Assembly (NCBI GenBank): GCA_036250195.1
Contig: JAVHZZ010000002.1
Location: 72,429,752 to 72,493,751 of the forward strand
Origin: Mixophyes australis
Taxonomy: Eukaryota > Chordata > Amphibia > Anura > Limnodynastidae
Length of the DNA: 64,000 nucleotides
Direction: 5' to 3'
Of the stretch, positions 11,781 to 19,965 are shown piece after piece. The notes under the pieces were generated by a model. The model did not search any database. It was not told the origin of the DNA and saw only the letters and a program-made list of their open reading frames with translations. The position numbers and the translations under genes are program-made. Every line of letters begins with the position of its first letter. Within the stretch, counting starts at the first letter, position 1.

Positions 11781-12166
11781 GGGGTAGATTTAGCATAACT
11801 TCTAAAAAGGAAAACTGGAGGCGTTCCTCATAGAAACCAATCAGATTCTAGCAAACATTTATTCAGCAGTGATGGGCTGCATGCGGCCCTCAGAGCCGTC
11901 ACTTGCAGTCCGCAGCTCCCCTGCTTTATTGGCAGATTTGTTTGTTCTAACTTGTCACTCTTTCTTTCACCAAATGTATTATTTGAACTTATTACTTAGA
12001 TTAAGGGTAATGTGCGGCCCTTTTGACGGGCTGTACATGCGACCCCCAAAGTGTTTCAGGTTGCCCATCACTGATTTAGTACACACTAGAAAATGAGAGC
12101 TAGAATCCGATTGGTTGCTATCGGCAACACCTCCAAATTTTCATTTTTAAAAGTAAATCTACCCCT
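11781..12166. mobile_element. Outer MITE interrupted by a second element
   Basis: Inverted ends GGGGTAGATTTAGCA and AGTAAATCTACCCC, followed inward by AACCAATCAGATTCTAGC and its inverted partner GCTAGAATCCGATTGGTTGC. This is the palindromic family also seen at 39861-40010 and in part at 45830. The central part is occupied by an inserted hAT-like element (11867-12073). Confidence 0.65.
11867..12073. mobile_element. hAT-like MITE nested in the 11781-12166 element
   Basis: Perfect 11-base terminal inverted repeats CAGTGATGGGC and GCCCATCACTG bound 207 bases whose subterminal regions carry inverted GCGGCCC-type modules. The CAGTG...CACTG ends are typical of hAT elements. Flanking octamers TTATTCAG and ATTTAGTA do not form a clean duplication, so the insertion is old or the ends are trimmed. 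Confidence 0.6.
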
Positions 12167-12247
12167 CTGACTTTTAAATGTCTTCAGCTTCCCCCTTACA
12201 TAACCCATATCCTGTTAGGTTCAGTAAATCTGTAATAAAAAAAGGAA

Positions 12248-12264
12248 GGGGGGGGGGGGGGGGG
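12248..12264. repeat. Poly-G run
   Basis: About 17 consecutive G. Confidence 0.9.
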
Positions 12265-12647
12265 TGCTTCTTCATGGTGTGGTGCACTACAGGTCCCAGG
12301 AGCAGCTCTCTTTGAACTTTTGATCCACCCTCCCACGTTTATGATAAGCAAGTACCCTGAATCTGTTACGCAGAACTGTCTCTTTTTTAGTGACCCACTT
12401 ATTCCTCATATGCTACAGAATCCGCAGCGCCATACAATCAACAAAAATATAAATGGATCAAATTCGACAGTAAGGGACAAGAAAAACAATATGATCAGTA
12501 AAAATATATAAAAAGAGACAGAGAAAGCAGCTACACGAGAAAACACAACTGGAACAGAGGATGAGGAGATAGGAAGTAGTGAGGCCAAACTTATGAGAGT
12601 TTATATTCAAGTGGATTAAGGAAGTAAATGGAGACAATAGGGGTGGA

Positions 12648-12665
12648 GGGGGGGGGGGGGGGGGG
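12648..12665. repeat. Second poly-G run
   Basis: About 18 consecutive G, some 380 bases from the first run on the same strand. Length is unreliable. Confidence 0.9.
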
Positions 12666-13040
12666 TAGGGCAACTGTGGAAAAAAAATAATAATTTCAGG
12701 GAGCGATTGAAAGATTCATAGCTAGGGGTGAGTCTGGTTGGGGCACGACAAACACCTACTTAATAAAAATCTCTACACGGTAAAACACCCCGTTTCATGA
12801 CTGATGACACAAAGCTGATATTACACAATGGGCATAGAAGAAGGACCTCTAATCTCAATTAGTAATTATCTAATAAAACATAATGACATTTGTACATTTA
12901 CCATTTAACAAACCTAATAAATCTAGCATTCAAGCCTCACATGACTTTCTAAGTTGTCATAACAAGTGTGCATGAGAGCAGGCCTGCCATGTTCTGAAAA
13001 ATAGCAGGGTATATACTTACTATTAAACTTATTATATTAT

Positions 13041-13379
13041 GGGCAGCACGGTGGCGTAGTGGTTAGCACTCCTGCATTACAGCACTGAGGTCATGAGTTC
13101 AATTGCCGATCATGGCCTTCTCTGTGAGGAGTTTGTATGTTCTCTCCGTGTTTGCGTGGGTTTCCTCCGGGTGCTCTGGTTTCCTCCCACACTCCAAAAA
13201 CATACTGGTAGGTTAATTGGCCGCTAACAAAATTGACCCTAGTCTGTGTGTGTGTGTGTGTGTGTTAGGGAATTTAGACTGTAAGCCCCAATGGGGCAGG
13301 GACTGATGTGAGCGAGTTCTCTGTACAGCGCTGCGGAATTAGTGGCGCTATATAAATAAATGATGATGATGATGATGAT
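13041..13379 (+). mobile_element. tRNA-headed SINE, copy B (near full length)
   Basis: Starts GGGCAGCACGGTGGCGTAG, with the B-box-like GAGTTCAATTGCC, the GGGTGCTCTGGTTTCC box, a TG microsatellite (about 13241-13264), the TTAGGGAATTTAGACTGTAA module, GCGCTATATAAATAAATG and a (GATGAT)n tail. It is one of the most complete copies in the window and useful as a reference. Confidence 0.8.
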
Positions 13380-13799
13380 TAAACGTGCCAGCACATTTAG
13401 ATATAAACGTAGGATGTTAATAGAGAAATGGATTTCATACAATGTAAAAAATAACATAAATATATTATTTTCTATTACACACCCATTATATATTAGTTGC
13501 TAGATCTTAATATTGTAAATTATGAAAATAATTACATTCAACATAGTGTATAGTAACAGTGACAAACTGAGTTTTGCTTTTGCATATGTGAAAGAGGTAA
13601 TATAGATACTTTTTCAAGAGGTGCTGATAGTAATTAGCATTATATGGAGTACAGTACAATAAATGCAGTTCTCAACAAGTCACTGTTCAGAAATCCCAAC
13701 TAGAGACCAGTGGCTGCATGTGATAAACCTTCCATGTACAGAAAGAGAGTTGATAATTACAGAAACAGTCTGCAGAGACACATCTGCATGATGTTAAGG
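13380..13799. other. Intergenic, no gene seen
   Basis: AT-rich DNA, nothing recognised. Confidence 0.4.
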
Positions 13800-14105
13800 C
13801 TGAAATCTCTGCTCATTTTCCCCCTCACATCCCCTTGAAGTGCCCGGAAGAATCAGCGGAGACTGCTTACCATAATATGCGGACATGTGCATCTAAACAC
13901 TGAGGCAATGTTATGCGGCGTCTTGCTCCGAATGCGTCTCCCCATTAGATTTTTATTAACGCGTGCTCTCATCTATGCAAAATTGTGGCAGCCATTTTGT
14001 ATCCCAGCATTCGGCACCAGCTTCTTGCTACATGACTCAGTGATGTCACTACTCAAAATAGCAGAAGAGATTAGTCTGCTAATTTTTCTATTTAAAATAC
14101 AATAA
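13800..14105. promoter_or_regulatory. Candidate conserved non-coding block (unproven)
   Basis: About 300 repeat-free bases with scattered CpGs, octamer-like ATGCAAAAT near 13976, a TGACTCAG AP-1-like site near 14033 and TGATGTCA near 14041. The open frames over it have no family-like features. The suggestion of a regulatory element rests on texture and motifs only. Confidence 0.2.
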
Positions 14106-14213
14106 AAGCACAAGAGCAAATTAAAAGATAAATTGATAAAGTGAGAGAGATTTTTATTTTGTGTGATCAAAACAGAGAAGTGACTGAGTGCCATTGGTTC
14201 ACATTTATGTGAA

Positions 14214-14427
14214 GGGGCATATTCAATTAGCTTTTGGATTCGCGGTAACGCGCCGGAACAGCCGCGAAACGCAATACACGGTACCGCAATAACGTGGATT
14301 TTCGTTCGCAGCCCATAGGGTTGCGAACGAAAATCCGCGTTAATGCGGTACCGTAATACCCGCAAGAACGCGCACTTTTCGCGGCAACGCGCGTTACCGC
14401 GAATCCAAAAGCTATTTGAATATGCCC
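14214..14427. mobile_element. Palindromic MITE of the ATTCAATT family
   Basis: Nearly the whole element folds on itself. The outer ends are GGGGCATATTCAATTAGC and GCTATTTGAATATGCCC, and inner arms pair around 14310 (ATTTTCGTTCGCA with TGCGAACGAAAAT). It is CpG-rich and non-coding. The same design recurs at 17641, 18444 and 18723. Flanking TGA on both sides may be the target duplication. Confidence 0.65.
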
Positions 14428-14463
14428 TGAAGAGTTAGTGGTTAGAATTTACTATTAGCATTA

Positions 14464-14520
14464 TTTATTTATTACCAATCACACAGCTTTGTACAGAGAA
14501 TATTTGTCATTTACATCAGT
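14464..14520 (-). repeat. Short SINE-tail fragment
   Basis: TTTGTACAGAGAATATTTG followed by TTACATCAG resembles the tail module of the diverged SINE relatives at 25940 and 60967. Confidence 0.35.
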
Positions 14521-14586
14521 TTTTACCACACACACATGAAACATTCACTACAGACATTTGAAACAACTTTGATGTATACAGTCTAT

Positions 14587-14924
14587 GGGCCTGAGCCAGT
14601 AAGGAGAGCAAATTAAAAAAAAAAAAAAAAAAAAAGGAGTAACTTTGCACCTCGACAAAACCATGTTTCATTGGAGGGAGGAGGGGAGGGGGGATGTAAA
14701 ATGTGGGGACAGAGTTATAGTTGGGGTAGGGCATGTCCTAGATCAACTTTAAAGTTCAGTGAAAACATTAAGCTATCAAGTATTTGTGTGCTACATGAAA
14801 AACAGCCAGTATTTTCCTTACATGCAAAATAACAAACTAATTTGCACTCCTTGCATTGTAACATTGTTTGTCCCAGATCAAATTTTCTCCTTTTTTGTCT
14901 CTGTCTCCTGAATGACTCAGGCCC
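14587..14924. mobile_element. MITE with GGGCCTGAGYCA ends
   Basis: Left end GGGCCTGAGCCAGTAAGGAG and right end CTCCTGAATGACTCAGGCCC are inverted copies with a few mismatches, enclosing 338 bases. A 21-base poly-A run (14615-14635) lies just inside the left end. It is non-coding. A relative begins at 26981. Confidence 0.6.
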
Positions 14925-16544
14925 TGTATATCAAGTTGTGGCACATCACGCACGAAGGGGCCAACAATGAGTTTCCATACAGAAGTTAAATAAACTCACC
15001 AACTATGTTTACCAATAGAAATAGAAAGTGTATGTGTTGCTTTATACACCCCACTTGTTACACACAAATAATAGTTGAAGGGTTCCTCATTAAACACAGG
15101 CGATATCCATAGCACCATGCATGCAGCTATTACAAACTCCTCCCATTGGCAGGCAGAATCAGACGTGACAAGACAGTAATCCTTTTTCTCTTTAATTAGG
15201 AGAGAATGGTTTAGATAAGCAATGAAGCAAGATGGGCTACTTTATTAGTGCAATAAAACAGTCTGCTTGTGCCCCTTGCCTCACTGCACCTTCCAGACAT
15301 ACATTAGGACTTGTAACAAGCCGTTCGCCTCATCTTATTGCTATCCAGGCTCTTCCCCGTACACACCAGGTTCTAAAACAGAAGATGCCAACAGCAGAGC
15401 ATATGGCAGCAGCAGCAGAGATCACATCACCTGCTACCAATGAGTCAGTCTCTCTCACCACACAGCGGTGATTACTGAAGCAGCAGCGATGATGCTATAA
15501 GCATTGCAGGAAAAGCTATAGCTATATAGTTATAACTTACCATCATCATTTACGAAACATTCAGGAAAAACAAACTACAGTGCTAGGTTAAAGTATAAAC
15601 GTATCGCCCATACAGTTACAATCTTCGCTGTAAAAGCTTTTCTTTTTTTTTATTATTATTATTATTAGCTACACAGTGCCACACTTTATTATGAACCAAT
15701 TAATTTTTTTTTACCTTGAAAAGTACCATTTACTGACATTAGCTTTCAAACGAGGTCATTCAAACTGCATCTTGGTCATTGGCTTATACTCATTATTTGA
15801 CAAACATGATTCCTATCCAGAGTTAACTGTTCTATGCTTAAACTTAAATCAGTTCATGGGAGAAAAGCTGTTGGGAGAGAAAAAAAAAGAACATTAAAGT
15901 GTTCTATCTAAAGATAAATAATACAACATGGTGTAAAGTAAAGTGGAATTAGTAAAATGCCAAGTGGTTTAAAGTGTACCTGTTACCGGCATGCAGTGGA
16001 GGAAACCACTTTCTTGGCTAAACCAACATTTATGCACAACGGACAAATGACAACACTGAAACAAGTGGCACAATTCCTAGTGAATTAATAGGGTGCTTCT
16101 CATGAGCTTTGCTTCAGCTCACAAAACTGCAGGCTCCATTGCATGTAGACAATGGGTACATCTGAAAATGTCCACTGAAGGTAAATACAAGAAACAATGG
16201 AAAGGAATATGAAAATGGCCAATGACGTGATATTTCCTCTTCCTAACCTAGCTGCACGCTTAAAAGCAAGGATTAATCTAAACTACACATTTGCAGCAGA
16301 CCTACAGTAACTCGTGTCCGGGCAAAAGACTGACCAGGAAACATGGATGAGACCTTTTCTACATTAAGCAGGTTAATTTAAGAAATCCATACTGATGATG
16401 CATTGTGAAATAAAGCACTTTATATATTTTGTAGTGACTAAAAACTCCTTCAATACACGTTCTTAATAAAGGCCTGATTCCTAGGCGCTGGATGCTTTAG
16501 AGTTACATGGAGTGTGTAGGTGACACAGGAATACACAACAATAT
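14925..16544. other. Intergenic, downstream of smug1; no gene seen
   Basis: Mostly unique DNA; a TTA/TTATTA tract near 15650-15668. The 79-codon frame at 15232-15471 has no recognisable domain and is not annotated. Confidence 0.4.
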
Positions 16545-16829
16545 ATATCCAATATCCATCTGTTCTTTATTATGTTCCAGAGTCACTTAGAGTCTTGAGC
16601 TATGGAGGGTTTCCAAAAGGCAGTCTTCAGATGAAAGCAGAGTGGTCACTGTTAGATCATTCACAATAGCTTAAAAAGGATAAGATTTTGGATAACACAC
16701 ACTTCCTATTACAATAGATTTACACGTTATTTAAAAAAACATACATAACACATACATTTGTTGGCTGAACATGAGTGGCATTAATGTAGTGTATAAGGAA
16801 TCACTCAGCAAAAATAAAAGGGGAGCATT
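16545..16829 (-). other. smug1: smug1 3' UTR (predicted)
   Basis: About 285 bases from the stop codon to a predicted cleavage site. The end is inferred from the AATAAA at 16571-16566 followed on the transcript strand by the GU-rich TTGTTGTGTATTCCTGTGTC. No repeat is recognised in it. Confidence 0.55.
16566..16571 (-). terminator. smug1: Polyadenylation signal AATAAA for smug1
   Basis: Canonical AATAAA on the minus strand, 259 bases downstream of the TAA stop, with a GU-rich element 20-40 bases further on. It is the best polyadenylation candidate downstream of the gene. Confidence 0.6.
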
Positions 16830-17357
16830 TTAGCTAGTCAATAGTGTCAAGAGTCCGAGTTCCTGGAGCTGCGCCCTTACCACACTGTCCCAGCCTTTGT
16901 TGGCCTGAGGGTTCCTGGGAGAGGGATGCATTATACCTTTCACTGTCACGTCCATCCCTTCTGCAGCCAAAGCCTTTCTTGCCCGTTGTTCAGAGAACCT
17001 GCCCACTCCAATAACTATTTTAACCCCAAGTGTCTTAACAACTTGGCATAAGGCTTCATCACAGATACTCAGTAGCATGTCCCTCTGCTCTTTAGGAAGG
17101 TCCGTTGGAGTCAGATTCTTGCCCGTCTCATTCATAAATATGAGAGGGCAGTGATTGTGCACAAAGCAATGCTGGAAAAAAGTTTCAGGTTGGCCACAAA
17201 GTGACTTGAAGAAACCCCAAAATCGGGCACCACTCACCTCGCTATTGGGACAATCAAATCCACGTATTGGCCTTTTTGGGTGCTCCACTTCTGGCTTATA
17301 GACAAGGCCCTCAATCTGAAGCCAGTCACGCACATGTTTAACTTCCCCAAAGGGAAC
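16830..17357 (-). CDS. smug1: SMUG1 uracil-DNA glycosylase, coding exon 3 (C-terminal two thirds)
   Basis: Encodes residues 89-263 of a predicted 263-residue single-strand-selective monofunctional uracil-DNA glycosylase, which starts base-excision repair in the nucleus by removing uracil, 5-hydroxymethyluracil and related bases. The exon opens with [13 protein letters not shown] directly after an acceptor with a pyrimidine tract (TTCTCTTTCTCAG) and joins exon 2 in phase 0. Visible family features are GARFWGFF (131-138), FVHNHCPL (153-160, with the Asn at 156 that contacts the base) and the active-site loop [13 protein letters not shown] (232-244, His232 matching human His239). The frame continues upstream of 17357 into intron and does not mark the true exon start. 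The stop is TAA at 16832-16830. No frameshift or missing catalytic residue is seen, so the gene looks functional. Total length 263 compares with 270 in human. Confidence 0.95.
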   Translation of the reverse strand, partial: VPFGEVKHVRDWLQIEGLVYKPEVEHPKRPIRGFDCPNSEVSGARFWGFFKSLCGQPETFFQHCFVHNHCPLIFMNETGKNLTPTDLPKEQRDMLLSICDEALCQVVKTLGVKIVIGVGRFSEQRARKALAAEGMDVTVKGIMHPSPRNPQANKGWDSVVRAQLQELGLLTLLTS

Positions 17358-17428
17358 CTGAGAAAGAGAAGAAAGACAAATACGTAGCTGTAGTACTCTC
17401 AACATAAGGAGTGATCCCATCAGCATAA

Positions 17429-17637
17429 GGCCTCATACCCACTGGTGTTTTTACTAGCGTTTCTGAGCGCCCTGTAGGTTTTCCAATGCATTTACATGTG
17501 GTAAATTAAAAACAGAACAAGTAGCGTTTTGGAAACCTGTACTACAAAGCAAAAAACGCAAGTGGGTTCAGCAACGCTAAAAACAATAGTTTGCAATACC
17601 TTTAAATAGAAAAACTGTCAGTGGGTATATGAGACAT
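17429..17637. mobile_element. MITE beside the exon 3 acceptor, TAA target duplication
   Basis: Ends GGCCTCATACCCACTGG and CAGTGGGTATATGAGACAT are imperfect inverted repeats, flanked by TAA at 17426-17428 and 17638-17640. This suggests a PIF/Harbinger-type element (TWA duplication). It lies 71 bases from the smug1 exon 3 boundary, close to the likely branch-point region. No coding capacity. Confidence 0.6.
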
Positions 17638-17640
17638 TAA

Positions 17641-17842
17641 GGGTGGTATTTAATTGTCGGCGGGATTGCCGAAAATTCAGCGGTACACACAGGATTACCG
17701 TAATCCTGCGCGGAAAAACCGTTAATACGGTAATTTACTCGCTGGATTTCAGAGAGCTGCAAGCTGAAATCCAGCGAGAGATTACCGTATTAACGGTAAT
17801 AGTTTTTCCGCGCTCGATCCCGCGGACAATTGAATACCCCCC
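17641..17842. mobile_element. Palindromic MITE of the ATTCAATT family, TAA target duplication
   Basis: Ends GGGTGGTATTTAATTGTC and GACAATTGAATACCCCCC; inner arms CTGGATTTCAG and CTGAAATCCAG pair at the centre, so nearly all 202 bases form one hairpin. TAA flanks it at 17638-17640 and 17843-17845, and the left TAA is shared with the preceding element. Confidence 0.7.
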
Positions 17843-18443
17843 TAAGAGTGCTCTCGTAAAGCAAGAAAATAATCAGCAGTGTTCTACACTTTGAACTGTG
17901 TATTTTTCATTTGTAATAATATTTACCGTAGCATTAATGTTTAGGCAACAAACACAACACTTACATTTTAGTCCTCAGAAAGGTATGGTTTTTCTCATAT
18001 TGTTTGGTAGAAACATAACGTTAGGTAACAGGTGTTTTGGGATAAATGATGTCACACATACGGGAAGATTCAAGTAGCCTCAATGGCTGCACATTTTTAC
18101 CATTAGTACAGTAAAAATCCACCTCTATGGGGCGCGAGGAAAGATCAGCGGAGAATTCTCTGAAAAAATACATGTGAGGTGTCTCCGGAATGGTCACGGA
18201 AACACTTAGCGCACAACTGAATTCACCCCATAGTGTAAGGTAACCCAAATGTGGCATTTTTGTAAATGGGAGGCACAAATATAAAAGTGTTATCATCCTT
18301 GTGGGCAGTGTCGGATGAGAACCCCCCCCCTCAGATAGCATGTCACACGGGTGTGTAGAACTATGTGAAATGGGTTAGTAATAAGCCTGCAGTGTCTGAG
18401 GTCTGAGTATGAGAAGAAAACAAAATAATAAGCAAACGCATAT

Positions 18444-18639
18444 GGGGACATATTCAATTAGGTAATTAGGTGCCGGGGTCGCGGTAACGGGATGCAAAGG
18501 CAATCCACGGCAACGCAATGATTTTCCCTCGTACCCCATAAGGTTGTGAAGGAAAATCCGCGTTGTTGTGGTACCGTATTACCTTTGGCAATGAGCACTC
18601 CGCGCGTTACCGCGATCCGGCACCTAATTGAATAAGCCC
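18444..18639. mobile_element. Palindromic MITE of the ATTCAATT family
   Basis: Left arm (ATATTCAATTAGG, then GTCGCGGTAACG) pairs with right arm (CGCGTTACCGCGATC, then CACCTAATTGAATA), and the centre ATTTTCCCTCG...GAAGGAAAAT closes the hairpin. Most similar to the 14214 copy. No clean target duplication. Confidence 0.6.
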
Positions 18640-18722
18640 AATGGACTGTAAATACAAGACAATAAAGGGTCAGACAACCTAATAACATTGACACCTTTTT
18701 TGTAGCGCATCAAGACATAAAA

Positions 18723-18919
18723 GGGGGAATTGAATTCCCCCCCGAATTTCCACAACGTTAAAACTATTACCGTTATTACGGCATTTTTAACCCGGGTTTC
18801 TGCTCGCAGCTCCCTGAGCCGGTGTTGAAACAGTAATAAAGCGCATTATTACCATAATAGCGGTAATAACGCGTAGGCCGCGTTACTTTTACTTATAATG
18901 TGGCCAATTGAATACCCCC
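18723..18919. mobile_element. Palindromic MITE of the ATTCAATT family, more diverged
   Basis: Right end GGCCAATTGAATACCCCC is well kept, while the left end GGGGGAATTGAATTCCCC is altered. Inner CCGTTATTACGG and CATAATAGCGGTAATAACG blocks match the group. Confidence 0.55.
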
Positions 18920-19679
18920 AAACAGTTATTAAATGTATTTTAAACAGGTTTCATGTGGTAAATGCACATAGATTATCATCAAAACTAACTTTTCTTCTAA
19001 TCAGGTTAGGCATATGTACTGTGCAAAAAAAGAAACTGCAGAGGTTGAAAAGGACTATTACATGAGATGCCGATAGGATATAATTTAGAGAGAGGGCAAT
19101 TCTAGGAAGACCACTTGTTACAATATGGCTAGCAGTTTGAAGCAACACCTAGCCACATAACTCTTTTCCTAAGATGAAGTATGACGCAGTTTGGCATGAT
19201 CTCAAAATTATCACACAGCTTAATAAAGGAATGGGGCAGAGAGGTGTAACCAATTATCACAGCCAGCAAGCCTGTCTGACCTTTTCATATAGAGTCACTC
19301 CTCCCACTCCCATCCAGTCTCTCCATCTGCCATTAACAGTGCTTTTTTTTTTTTCTTTGAGCCGCAGTGTCTGTGTCAGGGATGGTATTTATAGAGCGGT
19401 AGAGGCAAGTGAGTAGGACAATGTTGGCAGACCCGGTATATAGCAGGTATAAGCTTAATGAAGTAAACCTTGACAGATTTATTGCAGAAAAGGAATGGAT
19501 GAGCAAATGCTTAACAAGTGTCTGTATCAGAGATGAGTTAATGGTACAAAATGCTGAGGACATATTTAATTGAGCAATTTTATGCAGGTTAATATGGCAC
19601 AGATGCAATTAAACGTGAAAAAAAAAAAAATCAGTCCCTACCCTCGGCACAAATTAACCTTGTTCAATGAGGATCTTAC

Positions 19680-19943
19680 CCCTGTCTGAGCCATGCCAAA
19701 TGGTCCAGGGTTCATCCCTAAGAAAAGTACTTCCTTTCTTGATTGGCAGTATGTCCGCACATATCTCTCATGTGGCTCCCAGGCATATAACAAAGGATTA
19801 TACACATACTTTATTGGATCCCGAAATAGGAGATTTCCCAGCTTTAAATTCAACTCTAATTCCACTTGTAGGAATCCATTTGCAAGATCTCCTTCAGCAG
19901 AACTGTTGTCGGATATCCCAGATTGGGGCTGAGAGAGAATCAT
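19680..19943 (-). CDS. smug1: SMUG1 uracil-DNA glycosylase, first coding exon (N-terminal third)
   Basis: Encodes residues 1-88, starting [15 protein letters not shown] and ending in the active-site motif [13 protein letters not shown] (76-88; Asn78 corresponds to the catalytic Asn85 of human SMUG1). [14 protein letters not shown] (49-62) is also family-typical. The start is the first ATG in frame: stop codons (TAG, TAA, TGA) lie just upstream in the exon, so the coding frame cannot extend into exon 1 in this transcript. The exon begins at 19965 after the acceptor TTAATTCTTACAG and ends before the donor GTAAGATCC. Its N-terminus is shorter than in human, in the poorly conserved region before the fold. 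Joined to exon 3 the product is 263 residues. Confidence 0.93.
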
Positions 19944-19965
19944 TCCCTCTTCTCAATGTTACTAC
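19894..19965 (-). other. Exon 2 segment of an overlapping upstream open frame
   Basis: If exon 1 splices as drawn, an ATG at 22585-22583 with A at -3 opens a 48-codon frame (25 codons in exon 1, 23 in exon 2, stop TGA at 19896-19894). It overlaps the SMUG1 ATG in another frame. It would lower SMUG1 translation unless ribosomes scan past or transcription starts downstream. No peptide function is implied. Confidence 0.45.

Larger units (their letters stand above)
17358..19679 (-). other. smug1: smug1 intron 2, packed with MITEs
   Basis: A 2,322-base intron with GTAAGA donor and TTTCTCAG acceptor on the minus strand. It holds at least four small inverted-repeat elements (17429-17637, 17641-17842, 18444-18639, 18723-18919). 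The remainder is AT-rich DNA with no second gene. A further CpG-containing stretch at about 18060-18240 may be another old element. Confidence 0.85.

Noticed and set aside
1..16500. Search for a HOXC4 homeodomain exon
   Set aside because: No homeodomain-like frame was found; HOXC4 would lie left of the window if synteny holds.
17358..17426. Upstream 23 codons of the uninterrupted frame ending in SMUG1 exon 3
   Set aside because: They lie in intron 2 before a good acceptor, and residues homologous to SMUG1 begin exactly at VPFGEV.
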